This document shows positions 31,393 through 41,800 of a stretch of 64,000 bases of DNA, piece after piece. The notes under the pieces are model-generated. The model did not search any database and had not been told where the DNA came from. It was given only the letters and a program-made list of their open reading frames with translations. This stretch comes from Heterodera schachtii (Eukaryota; Nematoda; Chromadorea; Rhabditida; Heteroderidae), in NCBI GenBank assembly GCA_023374025.1, contig SIJG01000193.1, positions 90,000 to 153,999 of the forward strand, read 5' to 3'. How positions within the stretch are numbered: position 1 is the stretch's first letter; each line of letters begins with the position of its first letter. The translations under genes were made by a program, and so were the position numbers.

Positions 31393-33600
31393 GCGGAAGC
31401 AACAGTAGAAAAAAGAGAAAGAGTGAGGTGAGGGGCGAGACGGGGGCGGGGAGGAGAGAAAAAAGAGAAAAGAGTGAGGTGAGGGGAGAGACGGGGCGGG
31501 GAGGAGAGAAAAAGAGAAAGAGTGAGGTGAGGGGAGAGACGGGGCGGGGAGGAGAGAAAAGAGAAAAGAGTGAGGTGAGGGGAGAGACGGGGCGGGGAGG
31601 GAGAGAAAAAGAGAAAAAGTCGGTTGCTTATGGACGGACCGACTTAAAGAAGAAAGCGAGTGGCAAATAAGCTTTAGCATTGTCATTGGGCTGCTATTTA
31701 CAATAAGTCAGACTAAAAATGTCACAAAAAATGCCAAAAAGTCACAAAACGGTGCAAAAAATTCATAAAAATACCAAAAATAATGCCCGTATTTTTATAC
31801 ACTGATGGAAAAAAGTCTTGCCTTAACGTGATAAAATTTGTAAAATAAAATTTAAAATTTTGCTTGTTTAAATCGACTATTATTTTTCTTTTTGTATAAT
31901 TATTACCCTCAATATATGACTCGTCCACACACAACAAGAAAATTTATTTGACTTTTTCATTCCCGAGATTGATTCACTTGATCAGACTTGACTCAAAAAA
32001 GGGCGGAAAAAAGTCTTGACTCAAACTATGAAAAACCACCTTAGAGTTCATTTAAAAACCTGAAATAATTCATGCTGCTTATCTTTTGATACTGATCTAA
32101 AAAGGCTTTTACACCACTTGATCAGATCACTCCTTGATGGTGATCAGGAAAGTCAAAAATGGCTTGAAATTGGGAAAATTTAAGAAAAAAATTTCTAGGG
32201 GGCTGGCAAAATTTTTCTGAAATTTTTTATTGGGCTACCAGAAAGAGCACAAAATTCTCTACCGAATTGCCTTATGAATGGTACGGATACGACTTGTAGA
32301 TAGAAAGTTATACTTGGGTTGAATTTGATGACGATAAAAAATCACTATTTTCTACCGTATTTCAAGGGAAAATGATCAAAAATTGATGTTTTAAGTTGTC
32401 CAATTTTTCAACCCGAGTATAACTTTTATGTACAAGACGTAGCCCTACCATTCAAAAGGCAATTCGGTAGAGAATATTGTGCTCTTTCCAATGAGCCTAT
32501 TCAAAAATTCCGGGAAATTTTTCTAACCCCCTTAGGAATTTATTTTTGAAAATTTCCCCTATTTTCAATGTATTTTTTGGTGTCTCGGTCACCATAAAGG
32601 AGTGATCTGTGACCAAGTTGGTGTAAGAGACTTTTTTGGTCAGTATCAAAAGTTATATAAATAGGATTTTTTCAGATTTTTAGGTAAACTATTAAAGAGT
32701 TTTTCAAGTTTGAGTCAAGACTTTTTTCCGCCGTTTTTTGAGCGATGTGTGATCACGTGACTCATTCTTGGGAATGAATGAGTCGATCAAAAATGTTTTT
32801 GGTGCATGAAAAGCACACATATATTGGAGTAATTAAAAACACATAAACTAAAATAACCAGTTCAATTTTCAAGTCGTAATTTTAATTTCTGCAAATTTTA
32901 TCACGTTGAGGCAAGACTATTTTCCATCAGTGTACATATAAAAAGTACAAAATAAGCATAAAAAGCCGAAGTTCAAAAATTGGTGCGAAAAGGGCGACGA
33001 ATAAGCAAAACGATCAAAAATAAATAAATAAATTTTTTTGTGTAATTTTTAATAGTAAAAAGGGATAATAAATGAATAGGAAAATGGAAAAATTAAAAAA
33101 AGGATTATTAAGGAAAATTAATTTTTTTCCATTTTCCAATTTTTAGTTTCAATTTTCAAATTATGCGAATGAATGAAAAGCGATCGCTGTGAGCAACAAT
33201 TTGCTGTGACAAAACAAATTCAGCAGAAGGAATTGTTGGTAAAGCAAAGGCAGCGAAATTGATTTGAAAATTTTAAAAATTAAAGTAATTTTAAATTTTT
33301 GATTGTTTTAAACTGTGAGTAAGGACGGCATTCTAACATTTTTATTTCAAAGGCTTCAACAATCAAATATTTCCTGTACAATTTCTTTCCACCACAAACT
33401 GTCAGTGGAACGCTGTGCTGGACAACATTTCCATGACATGACAATTAAATTATTACAAAATAATTTTTAACCTTTTAAAAGAAATTATTTTGTTCCTAAT
33501 TTGCTTTTTTCCCCGGCTGTGCCATCGCACCGCCGAACCCCTCTAAAACTGTGGGCTTTCGAAAAATGTTTCCATCTTTACCAGTGCTTTTTCGATTTGG
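31393..33600 (+). repeat. composite repeat with minisatellite, copy D
   Basis: Minisatellite at 31400-31615 (about 4 units), then TCGGTTGCTTATGGACGGAC and the 3' part from 32933. It is interrupted by the Tc1-like element (31800-32932). The 5' leader before the minisatellite is missing and replaced by the 14-bp array. Confidence 0.9.
31800..32932. mobile_element. Tc1/mariner-like foldback element, TA target
   Basis: Ends are CACTGATGGAAAAAAGTCTT and its near-complement, flanked by TA on both sides (31798-31799, 32933-32934). Copies A and E of the composite repeat read straight through this point, giving an empty site. Nearly the full 1133 bp is self-complementary around a centre near 32366; a second motif pair (AAGTCTTGACTCAAAC / GTTTGAGTCAAGACTT) lies inside the arms. 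No transposase. The terminal CA(C/G)TG with TA target fits Tc1/mariner. Confidence 0.85.
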
Positions 33601-34450
33601 AAAAGCAAAGGCAGCGAAAATTGATTTGAAAATATTAAAATTTAAATAAATTCAAAATTTTTGATTATTTTAAACTATGAGTAAGAGCATCCGGTACTTT
33701 AGGTTTTTTCACCCCCAGTGGAAAAATTTTTTCTAATAATTTTTTCTTGGCTAATTTCTGATGCTGATCAGTGATCACGAATCGAGGGTTTATCATAACG
33801 TATTTTACATGAGTTACGTGAAATTTACGTGAAAAAAAAATTAATTAGGCGGCACAAAGGCAACAAATTTCGTAAATCTCATTGGTGGCTTTTAGTTTGT
33901 TTCCTTACATTTAAGCCAGGTTTTGGACCAAAAATGCGAAACTAGAAAAATTTGAAGTTTTGACTTTTTGTTCGAATTCGGGTTCAAGATTCGAATGGAG
34001 TCGAAATGGATGTAAGAATTGGATTCTCCGACCGTGTAAATTTAAGCAAAAATAATTAAAATAATCTTATCAAAAATGTTAAATCAGAAAATCAAAAGTT
34101 GATTTTTTTGTTTTGTTTTTTGAATAGATTTTTATAGTTTATTGATGCAAATGGATTTCCGGTATAAATGTTCAAAAACTGTGCAAAATTTGAGGATATT
34201 TCATCCAAATCACGGCGCATCATCTCCTTTCTCTCCTCCTTTCTCCGTAGTGAATTTTAAAAATTTTAAATTTGTTTCCCCCCCCCCTTTTTTTTCTCAA
34301 ATCTTATTTTTATTTGCTCATTCAATTATCATCATCATCATGCTTAGCTTTTGTTGCTCCTCAACAAATAGCTGATTAAAAAGGCGTAGGTTATAAATCA
34401 AAATAAAACTTAATTAACTAACTCTTCATAATAAACTAACAAAATTTCAC
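33601..34450. other. no gene seen; repeat fragments
   Basis: Contains a second partial GGCAGCGAAAATTGATTTG copy (33605), a dispersed GACTTTTTGTTCGAA repeat (33885-34015) and a poly-C run (34278-34287). The CATCATCATCAT region (34330-34350) resembles 13775-13800. Confidence 0.5.
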
Positions 34451-34571
34451 CTGAGAAATTTCTCATTTTCGGGAAACGGGCCATAACCGTACCCATCACA
34501 AAATAGGGCATCTTTCGTCCCGCCTCTTTGGCCATCTCGCGGTCGACTATTTCACTGCCCAACACGAGCGC
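34451..34571 (-). CDS. orphan exon, product unknown
   Basis: A 121-base minus-strand segment is bounded by an AATTAG acceptor and a GTGAAA donor and is open in one frame only (40 codons plus one base). It reads ALVLGSEIVDREMAKEAG then RKMPYFVMGTVMARFPKMRN. Composition and codons look like real coding sequence: charged helix, then a hydrophobic patch. I do not recognise the family. MITEs occupy the upstream side (34722-36871). It lies on the same strand as the M41-like gene and might be one of its far upstream exons, but its phase (1) does not fit the first supported exon directly, so at least one exon would be missing. Confidence 0.6.
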
Positions 34572-35160
34572 CTAATTATACTTTCGCATTTCCCGCTCGG
34601 GATCCCGTCCCGCGCCGGTCTCTAGTCCCAATTTCACAAATTTATGTAAAATGTAGCTAAAAAATTCAAAAAATTTGTTCTTTAGAGAAAAATAGTATGT
34701 GTGCTGTAATAATACAATGCCTAGGGATGGCAAAATATTTACAAAATGTAGTCAAAATATGTACATTAATATGTAAAAAAAATCCCCAAATATGTACAAA
34801 AAACCCAAAAATATACCAAATATACAAAAAAAAATTGTTTTTTATTGGTTACTTTTTTTGAAAAAATTCTTCGGGAAGAGAGAAATAGGCACAAAATGCC
34901 ATAAAATGAGCTAAATAGGCTTAGAAGCACACAAGCATTTGAAAAATTGATTTTTGGTTCATTTCTTATTTTTCATAAGAAATTTTATAAATTTTCAAAA
35001 ATTCTCAAAATATGAAAATATGTAAGAAAAATTTGCCGAAATTTTAAATTTTTTTTTGAGAATTTTCAAAAATTTTTGTAAAAAATCCTCAAAATATCCG
35101 AAAAAGTCCAAAATATAAACAATATATATAAAAATCCCGCAATATGTAAATAGGTGCTAG

Positions 35161-36117
35161 GACGAAGTCCGAATAGGGCAAGTAATTAAATTTAATTAAA
35201 AATAATAATATTTTATAAAATGAAAATGTTTCATTTTTATAATTTTAATACATTTGGATACTTCTGAGCTTTTTAATCTAGAAATTTATTTTATTAAATG
35301 AAGTTATTTGTTAATACGTAAGTATTTTTAATGTATAAGCATTGTCATATGTTTATGACACCCCAATTTTATTCCGTAACTTTCGATCAATCTTAACGAT
35401 CTTGGTATCAAAAAATAGCTTAATCGAAAATTTTTGAAAGAACTCAGTTAAACCGGGTTTAAACTGGTTTAAAAAGTATGCCATTTTGCATACAAAAGAA
35501 AAATTTTTTGGGTATAGATAAAATATAAAATTGTTTATACACTGTGTTCTCTAGATACCGGACGGGACCGGGATCCCGCCGGGATTTGCCGGGACTCCCG
35601 GTCCCGGGTTTTTTGGGCAAACCACCGGGACCGGGAGTCCCGGAAAAACGGGACTCCCGGAGCCGGGATCCCGTCCCGGTCCATTTTCCAAGTCCCGATC
35701 CCGGTCCCGGTCATTTCAAAATTCCGGTCTCTAGTGTTCTCTACAAGATGCCTAAATCGTTTTCCAATCGGTTCAGTAGGAGCCGAGTTATAAATAGAGA
35801 GATGGGAATTTTGGGACAAAAAAATTGCAAAATAGCATTAAATATGCACAAAGATAGGCAAATAATATTTTATTAATACTTTTTAAGTAGTAAACACATA
35901 TTAAATTAAACAAAACAAAATGTTGTGATATCTATATCAAATGAAATGATTAAATTTTTTGATTAAGAACAATTTTTATTATCAAGAAAAAAAAATTATA
36001 TTTACGGGAATCATTTTTTGGGAATACAATCCCTCACTATTGATTAATTAAATTGGTTAATTTCATTGAAATATATTTTTTAATAAATTTAATTACTTGC
36101 CCAATTCGGACTTCGTC
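35161..36117. mobile_element. TIR element (GACGAAGTCCGAA ends) nested in a MITE
   Basis: Perfect-looking inverted ends GACGAAGTCCGAATAGGGCA and its near-complement (one change), about 957 bp apart. It is itself interrupted by the small hAT MITE at 35552-35733. No clear target duplication and no coding capacity. Confidence 0.8.
35552..35733. mobile_element. small hAT-type MITE (CCGGGAC family)
   Basis: 182 bp, ends TAGATACCGGACGGGACCGG and CCGGTCTCTA. The perfect 8-bp duplication GTGTTCTC is on both sides (35544-35551, 35734-35741). It is the third level of nesting here and is related to 7489-7669. Confidence 0.9.
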
Positions 36118-36285
36118 TCACAATCAGCACGATGTAAATCACCCAACTTTTGTTCGCAAACGCAAAAAAGAACGTGTTTTTCCTACTATTCAAAGCATAG
36201 AGAAGCCAGGAAAAAATATGTATTTACATAAATTGACATTCCTAATAATGACACATTCTTGGAGGAAAATTAGCTTAGTTATAAT

Positions 36286-36871
36286 CAGGGCTCTCAGATC
36301 TGAGGCTTTAGCCTCATTTTGTGGTTTTTGATAGGTCAATGAGGCTAAATTTTCAAAATGAGGCTTTTAGGCTTTTTGTGGTTTTTTTGAGAAATTCTGA
36401 GGCTTTTTGTGGTTTTTTGAGAAAAATCGCAAAATAAAGAATTTTTTTTAGTGAAAATCTGCTAAAGATATGGTCAAAATTCTCAATTTTTTCCCTGGCG
36501 GCGCCTATCGGCACCGCCAGCCCCTAAAAGTCCTTTATTTTCTTAAAAATTTGCTCAAAATCACAAAATTTGACCATTTTTGTGGACAAATCTGTTAACA
36601 AATCGCATTAAAAATTACAAAAATTTTCCCGGCGGCGCCTATTTCCCGAAAGTTTTTGAAAAAAGTGCCGCAAAAAATCAACTTTATTATTTCATGCTCA
36701 GAATTTCACAAAATGCTTATTTCTAACAAAAAATGGACAATCAAAAATATAACATTTGATCATTTTAAGCGTGTTTTGAATAAATTTGTAAAAATGAGGC
36801 TTTTTGACACAAAATGAGGCTTTTTTTGCCTGCCAAATGAGGCTTTTGAAAATTTTGATCTGAGAGCCCTG
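36286..36871. mobile_element. hAT-type MITE (TGAGGCTTTT family)
   Basis: Ends CAGGGCTCTCAGATCTGAGG and GATCTGAGAGCCCTG; perfect 8-bp duplication GTTATAAT (36278-36285, 36872-36879). The interior repeats AATGAGGCTTTTTG. Confidence 0.92.
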
Positions 36872-36947
36872 GTTATAATAATTTTTTACATAATTATGTA
36901 TGATGGTGACATAAATCAATTAGCTATTGTAAGGCGCAAACATTTAC

Positions 36948-37087
36948 CGCCGTATTTTACAAGTCCGGACGCGGACGGGATTGTGCTCGGGATTAGGGAG
37001 GCTGTTAGTCCATGGCCAGGGCTTTTCATCCATTCCACCTATCCCTTTCCCTCCAATTTCCATTCCTCTGCAACATCTCCATGGGTG
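36948..37087 (-). CDS. possible orphan exon, product unknown
   Basis: Open on the minus strand for 46 codons up to a GTAAAT donor, with an internal ATG at 37063. It includes GMDEKPWPWTNSLPNPEHNP, a plausible protein sequence richer in GC than its surroundings. The plus strand is open too, so the coding strand is not certain. Its phase does not join directly to 34451-34571. It lies upstream of that exon on the same strand. Confidence 0.3.
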
Positions 37088-37389
37088 CTAGGTCGTTTCG
37101 TAAAATCCGCCACCTTGGGCGTTTCGTAAAATCCGCCATTTTAGCAATTTTTTCGACAAAACATTGTATAACTTTGCTTAAAATCAACCAAATTTTACAT
37201 TCTTGGTACCATTCGAAAACTAAGCTTCTTCTCTATTAGCCTGCAAAAATGATGCTTTTTGCTGATCAGTGATGGATGGGTGTGACTTATGAGAAAATGA
37301 TGATAATGACAATCGGTTTTTTTGTGCTTCTGTTGTTATTAAGGTTTTTCACATCAACGAAAAAAAACGAAGTAAAAAAAAGGGCGCCC

Positions 37390-37850
37390 GGAAAATGCGT
37401 CAGTGGAAAATGCGTCAGTGAAAATTTTATTGTCATAAAACAAGTTCCTTGCTTTTCGGGGGCATTGGCCACGAATCCGGTATCCATTTCGACCAATTCC
37501 GAACCCCGGACCCGAATTCGAACAAAAAGTCGAAAGCCCAAATTTTCGAATTTAGCTTTTTTGGTTCAAAAACTGCATAAATGATCTCTTATTGCAGATT
37601 GATGGCTTTTAGTTTGTTTCCATGTATTTAAACCGATTTTTAAGAAAAACCTAATTTCGTAAATTTTGACTTTCGACTTTTTGTTCGAGTTGGGATCCGG
37701 GGTTCGAAATTGAGAACGATTTTCTTATAGAATTTTACTTCTATATTACAATACTAATTCCATAAAACTTTATTTTAAAATATTTGTATCACTGACGCAT
37801 TTTCTACTGACGCATTTTCCACTGACGCATTTTCCACTGACCGATTTTCC
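37390..37850. mobile_element. TIR element with tandem-repeat ends (GAAAATGCGTCAGTG)
   Basis: The left end has two 16-bp units GGAAAATGCGTCAGTG; the right end has about four complementary units. The architecture parallels 29281-29772, with different sequence. The interior contains two oppositely oriented GACTTTTTGTTCGA dispersed repeats (37440-37560, 37600-37715). It abuts the start of composite repeat copy E. Confidence 0.7.
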
Positions 37851-37856
37851 GGTCAC

Positions 37857-39330
37857 GAAAAAAAGCCGGGCCAATTACGTGAAATGCGAAAAAGGGAGGG
37901 CGAGTGTCGGAATGTGTTGCCAATGGTGACAGTCACTGGCACTTAATAAAAACATTAGCGGCGGAGTTACGGCGGCGCCATTTTTTAGGTCCATGGGGAG
38001 CAATTAATGGGATGAAGCGACTGTAGAAAAAAGAGTGAGGTGAGGGGAGAGACGGGGCGGGGAGGGGAGAAAAAGAGAAAAGAGTGAGGTGAGGGGAGAG
38101 ACGGGGCGGGAAGGGTAGAAAAAGAGAAAAGAGTTGAGGTGAGGGAAGAGACGGGGCGGGGAGGGGAGAAAAGAGAAAAGAGTGAGGGTGAGGGGAGAGA
38201 CGGGGCGGGAGGAGAGAAAAAGAGAAAGAGTGAGGTGAGGGGGAGAGACGGGGCGGGAGGGGATAAAAAGAGAAAAGAGTGAGGTGAGGGGAGAGACGGG
38301 GCGGGAAGGGTAGAAAAAAGAGAAAGAAGTGAGGTGAGGGAAGAAACGGGGCGGGAGGGGAAAAAAGAGAAAAGAGTGAGGTGAGGGGAGAGACGGGGCG
38401 GGGAGGAGAGAAAAAGAGAAAAGAGTGAGGTGAGGGGAGAGACGGGGCGGGGAGGGGAGAAAAAGAGAAAAGAGTGAGGTGAGGGAGAGACGGGGCGGGA
38501 AGGGTAGAAAAAGAGGAAAAGAGTGAGGTGAGGGGAGAGACGGGGCGGGGAGGAGAGAAAAAGAGAAAAGGAGTGAGGTGAGGGGAGAGACGGGCTGGAA
38601 AGGGTAGAAAAAGAGAAAAAGAGTGAGGTGAGGGGAGAGACGGGGCGGGGAGGGGAGAAAAAAGAGAAAAGAGTGAGGTGAGGGGAGAGACGGGGCGGGG
38701 AGGAGAGAAAAAGAGAAAGAGTGAGGTGAGGGGAGAGACGGGGCGGGGAGGGGAGAAAAAGAGAAAAAGTCGGTTGCTTATGGTCGGACCGACTTAAAGA
38801 AGAGAGTGAATGGCAAATAAGCTTTAACATTGTCATTGGGCTGCTATTTACAATAAGTCAGAAATAATCACTTAAAAAGTTGACTAAAATGTCACAAAAA
38901 ATGCCAAAAAGTCACAAAAAGGTATTAAAAATAATGCCCGGATTTTTAAACATATAAAAAGTACAAAATAAGCATAAAAAGCCGAAGAATCTCCAAAATT
39001 GGTGCGAAAAGGGCGACGAATAAGCAAAACGATCAAAAATAAATAAATAAATGTTTTTATGCAATTTTTAATACTAAAAAGGGATAATAAATGAATAGGA
39101 AAATGGTAAAATTAAAAAATGATTATTAAGAAAATTAAATATTTTAAATTGACTTTTTCAATTTTCCAATTTTTTGTTTCAATTTTCAAATTATGCGAAT
39201 GAATGAAAAGCGATCGCTGTGAGCAATTATTAGGTGTGACAAAACAAATTCAGCAGAAGCAACTGTTGGAAAAGCAAAGGCAGCGAAAATGGGTCTGAAA
39301 ATTCGGAAAGGACCCACAGATGCCAAATTT
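37857..39330 (+). repeat. composite repeat with expanded minisatellite, copy E
   Basis: The most complete uninterrupted copy: leader with GTGTCGGAATGTGTTGCCAA, minisatellite, TCGGTTGCTTATGGTCGGAC, then the AT-rich 3' part. It provides the empty site for the Tc1-like insertion in copy D and the hAT insertion in copy B. Confidence 0.9.
38027..38765 (+). repeat. ~49-bp minisatellite expanded to about 15 units (copy E)
   Basis: Same unit as at 25779, 28338, 30395 and 31400, but about three times as many units. The unit length is not a multiple of three, so the 283-codon minus-strand ORF through it rotates through all three phases of the repeat and is not evidence of a protein. Confidence 0.93.
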
Positions 39331-39587
39331 AAGAATGCAAAATTTTTTAAATAAAAATAAATAGATTTTTAAAATGTATCATTTTTAAACCAATTTTAAC
39401 TATAATTTTCAAAAAAATTTTACGGAGATCAATTTGATATTTTCTCACTTCTTTTCTGAATTTACCCTCAAAATCCACAAAATTGGCCATTTTATAGTTA
39501 TTTTTCAAGCTGTTTAAAACTAAAGTTGGAAAAGCGTAGACGGAATATAAAAAAAAGATTTCCGCATGAAATTTTAAAATTTATTTT

Positions 39588-39954
39588 TCAAATTTCTCTC
39601 TGTTTTGAAGGTAGGTGTCCCCACTCAAAAAGTGAACCCCGCTCAACGACTGCCGAAGTTGATGAACTGCTGCTGGCACCATCTGCCGTGCCACCGCCGC
39701 CCCCATTTGCATTATCTCTTTGGGGCGATTGGGCGGTCGGGTGGCGGCAATCAGCCGGCGATGGCCGATTCAGCGCCTGATCACTACCATTTGGTCGCTG
39801 GTTCTTGATTATCCTCATCATCATCATTGTTATCTTCCTCCTCCTCCACCAGCAGTTTGTACTGTTCATCGTCAATTGGCGATGCGGAATTTTCATGCTC
39901 ATTTGTCAGCCCCCACCATTTGCCGCCACCACCTGACACTCTCACCGTTGACAT
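39588..39954 (-). CDS. probable gene fragment, acidic and Gly/Ser-rich, product unknown
   Basis: On the minus strand an ATG at 39954 opens 56 codons (MSTVRVSGGGGKWWG start, then an acidic EEEEDNNDDDED run) to a TAG at 39784-39786. A second frame overlaps it and runs on to TGA at 39588 with a GGGGG / SSSSS low-complexity segment and a final SLFEWGHLPSKQ. Both halves look coding, so either a short intron joins them (GTACAA donor with TGGTAG acceptor fits in phase) or there is a one-base frameshift. GC content far exceeds the surroundings. No known domain is recognised. Its strand matches the orphan exons at 36.9 and 34.5 kb. Confidence 0.45.
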
Positions 39955-40785
39955 TAATTTATATGTTTTTATTGATCAAATCAAAATGATCGGCCAGTGA
40001 TCATTCAGCGATTGATCGGCAGCTCGACCGAAATATGACAGCAATAGAAGGCAAAGCAAAAAAGTGACGGTAATCGAAGACGGGGCAAAAAAATTAATCA
40101 GTTCGAGATCATCTAATGGCGGCAGAGCCAAAAAATTCTCAGGCCGGTGAAGTCTTTTTTGGTTGATGAAATTCTCAATTTTTGTTGTCTTTCGTGCTAT
40201 TGTTTCACAATATTAACGGCAGTTGGACAAAGACAAAATTAAGGCAAAAAAAAATGCAAGATTTGTATGGACAATTGTGAATAAAAGTACTGTATTATTG
40301 CGAAAATTTGAATGTGGAGAGAAAACTTTTATAAAAATTTAAAAAGGCAAATTTTTTCTAAGCCTTAATGTTCAAGCGAGGACCACTGATGTAAGTTAAT
40401 AAAATTAAAAAAACAGATAAGAAAATAATAAATTTAAACAAAATCATGAGTAATTTTTCAAAAAACGCAGTCTAAAGCAGAGGGATGTTAATTTAGTACA
40501 AAATACACAATAAGTGTCCAAAATGTGTAAAAAAGATAATACAAAATTTTTTTATGGAAAGAAGTTAAATAAAAATATAAGCAAATAATTTTTACGACTA
40601 AATATGACTTCATCAGATTGAATACAAATGTGTTTAAAACAAAAAATTAAATGTTTTAGCACATAATAAATATAAAAAGGTGAAAATTTTTAAGTGAAAC
40701 AAACCATTACATAAACGAACGACAAAGGCCAAGAAGGAAATGATAAAAAAGTAAAGAAATATATAATAAAATAACAATACCGACA
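39955..40785. other. no gene seen
   Basis: Transition from the repeat-rich block to the A-rich domain. A few GATCA-containing palindromes (39975-40015) lie just upstream of the gene fragment; their role is unknown. Confidence 0.5.
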
Positions 40786-40966
40786 TTTTGGAGAGTGCCG
40801 TGTGCCGGTTTTAATTGCACGTCAACGAGCTACGGCATTAACGAGTGGTGCTTCCCCGTGATCTGTAAGGGGGAACCTCCTGAGTGTTTGGACTCCCATG
40901 CAGGAATTGGGCTTTTCCGTTGTTCTGCGTATTATTATTATTATTATTATTATTTGACTAACTAAA
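40786..40966 (+). mobile_element. SINE-like element with (ATT)n tail
   Basis: A GC-richer ~145-bp body ends in about nine ATT units (40930-40960), a typical non-LTR/SINE 3' end. GTTTGGACTCC at about 40888-40898 resembles a Pol III B box (9 of 11 positions). No clear A box and no second copy in this window, so the call is tentative. It could equally be the 3' end of a LINE. Confidence 0.4.
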
Positions 40967-40999
40967 CAAATAGACCGTAAAATGTAATAAAATTTTAAA

Positions 41000-41800
41000 C
41001 ATACTCAAAATTACTGCTGGTGGAGAACAAATTAATAAAAAAGTGAAAAACTACGACACGAATACAGAAAGGCTCGACATAAAATTAACACACAAAAACC
41101 TTTAACTACATAATAAAATAAAATTTATTACAAACTTAATGAAACAGTTGCTTAAATTTACAATAAATTTAAATAATCGTTTTTCTTTTATTAAAAAAAC
41201 TCTGTTCAAACGTTAGTAAATTAATTAACGTAGTAATATGAGCTAATAAAAAAGGACAATAAAAGAAATCAACATTTCTGCAAATACCAAAATTTAAAAA
41301 AAAAATTTTAAGAAATTCGTTTGAAACATAATGATTAGTGCTAGGAAAATATTTAAAATCAATTACAAAATTATAAAAGCAAAGTTATATATCAGAGGAT
41401 TTATTTAAAAGATTATTTAATGATAAAGCGCTTTTGAATAATTTAAACATTTTTAAATAAATGTAATTTTTTTTGATAAACCTATTAAATTTACCCAAAG
41501 CGACAAATAAAGACAAACCGATAATTAATTAGACAAAATAAAGAAAACCGATAAATTGAAAATATTAACAAAAATTTACTGCGGGAGAATTGATCCATAT
41601 GAAAGAGATCGATCATCCATACACACGAGAATAGTTAAAATATACATTTATTTAACAAATAAAATATAAACACAATTAACAATATTAAAAAAAGACCATC
41701 ACCCAAACAACACCAATTTGAAACGCTGCCATTTTATTAACATTAAAAAAATTTAACTCACTTTATTGGTAGAGGTTTATTCTGCAATAATAAATTTATT
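41000..41800. repeat. diverged duplicate of 62.8-63.4 kb
   Basis: Shared landmarks are GAGAACAAATTAATAAAAAA with CGACACGA (41018-41060 and 63353-63393), GATAAAGCGCTTT (41420 and 62842), and TTAAAATATACATTTATTT (41635 and 62912). Their order differs between the two regions, as expected for shifted units of a tandem family. Confidence 0.65.

Larger units (their letters stand above)
34722..36244. mobile_element. hAT-type MITE (AAATATGTA family), carrying nested insertions
   Basis: Ends TAGGGATGGCAAAATATTTA and TAAATTGACATTCCTA; flanks ACAATGCC and ATAATGAC match at 6 of 8 positions. The right part (TTTGTTCGCAAACGCAAAA, TTTTTCCTACTA) is homologous to the MITE at 165-799. It is interrupted by the element at 35161-36117. 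Confidence 0.7.

Noticed and set aside
36896..37239. Plus-strand ORFs of about 75 codons
   Set aside because: They run into a short direct repeat (CGTTTCGTAAAATCCGCCA) and have no splice or family support; the minus-strand reading is slightly better but also weak.
37276..37584. 102-codon plus-strand ORF with a hydrophobic stretch
   Set aside because: It runs into the tandem-repeat end of the element at 37390-37850 and the dispersed GACTTTTTGTTCGAA repeat, so most of it is mobile-element sequence.
37985..38836. 283-codon minus-strand ORF rich in Ser, Pro, Leu and Phe
   Set aside because: It is the translation of the ~49-bp minisatellite, whose unit length is not a multiple of three; all three phases are open because the strand is C/T-only. 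Similar ORFs at 25734-26048, 28159-28686 and 31249-31686 have the same cause.
25598..39330. Helitron interpretation of the composite repeat
   Set aside because: No CTRR end with preceding hairpin and no A-T target site could be confirmed at copy boundaries.
41139..41148. CTGTTTCA on the minus strand, the upstream motif of Caenorhabditis 21U piRNA genes
   Set aside because: A single clear match at 41141 does not recur at the other islands, so the known 21U motif cannot explain the array. A different motif remains possible.
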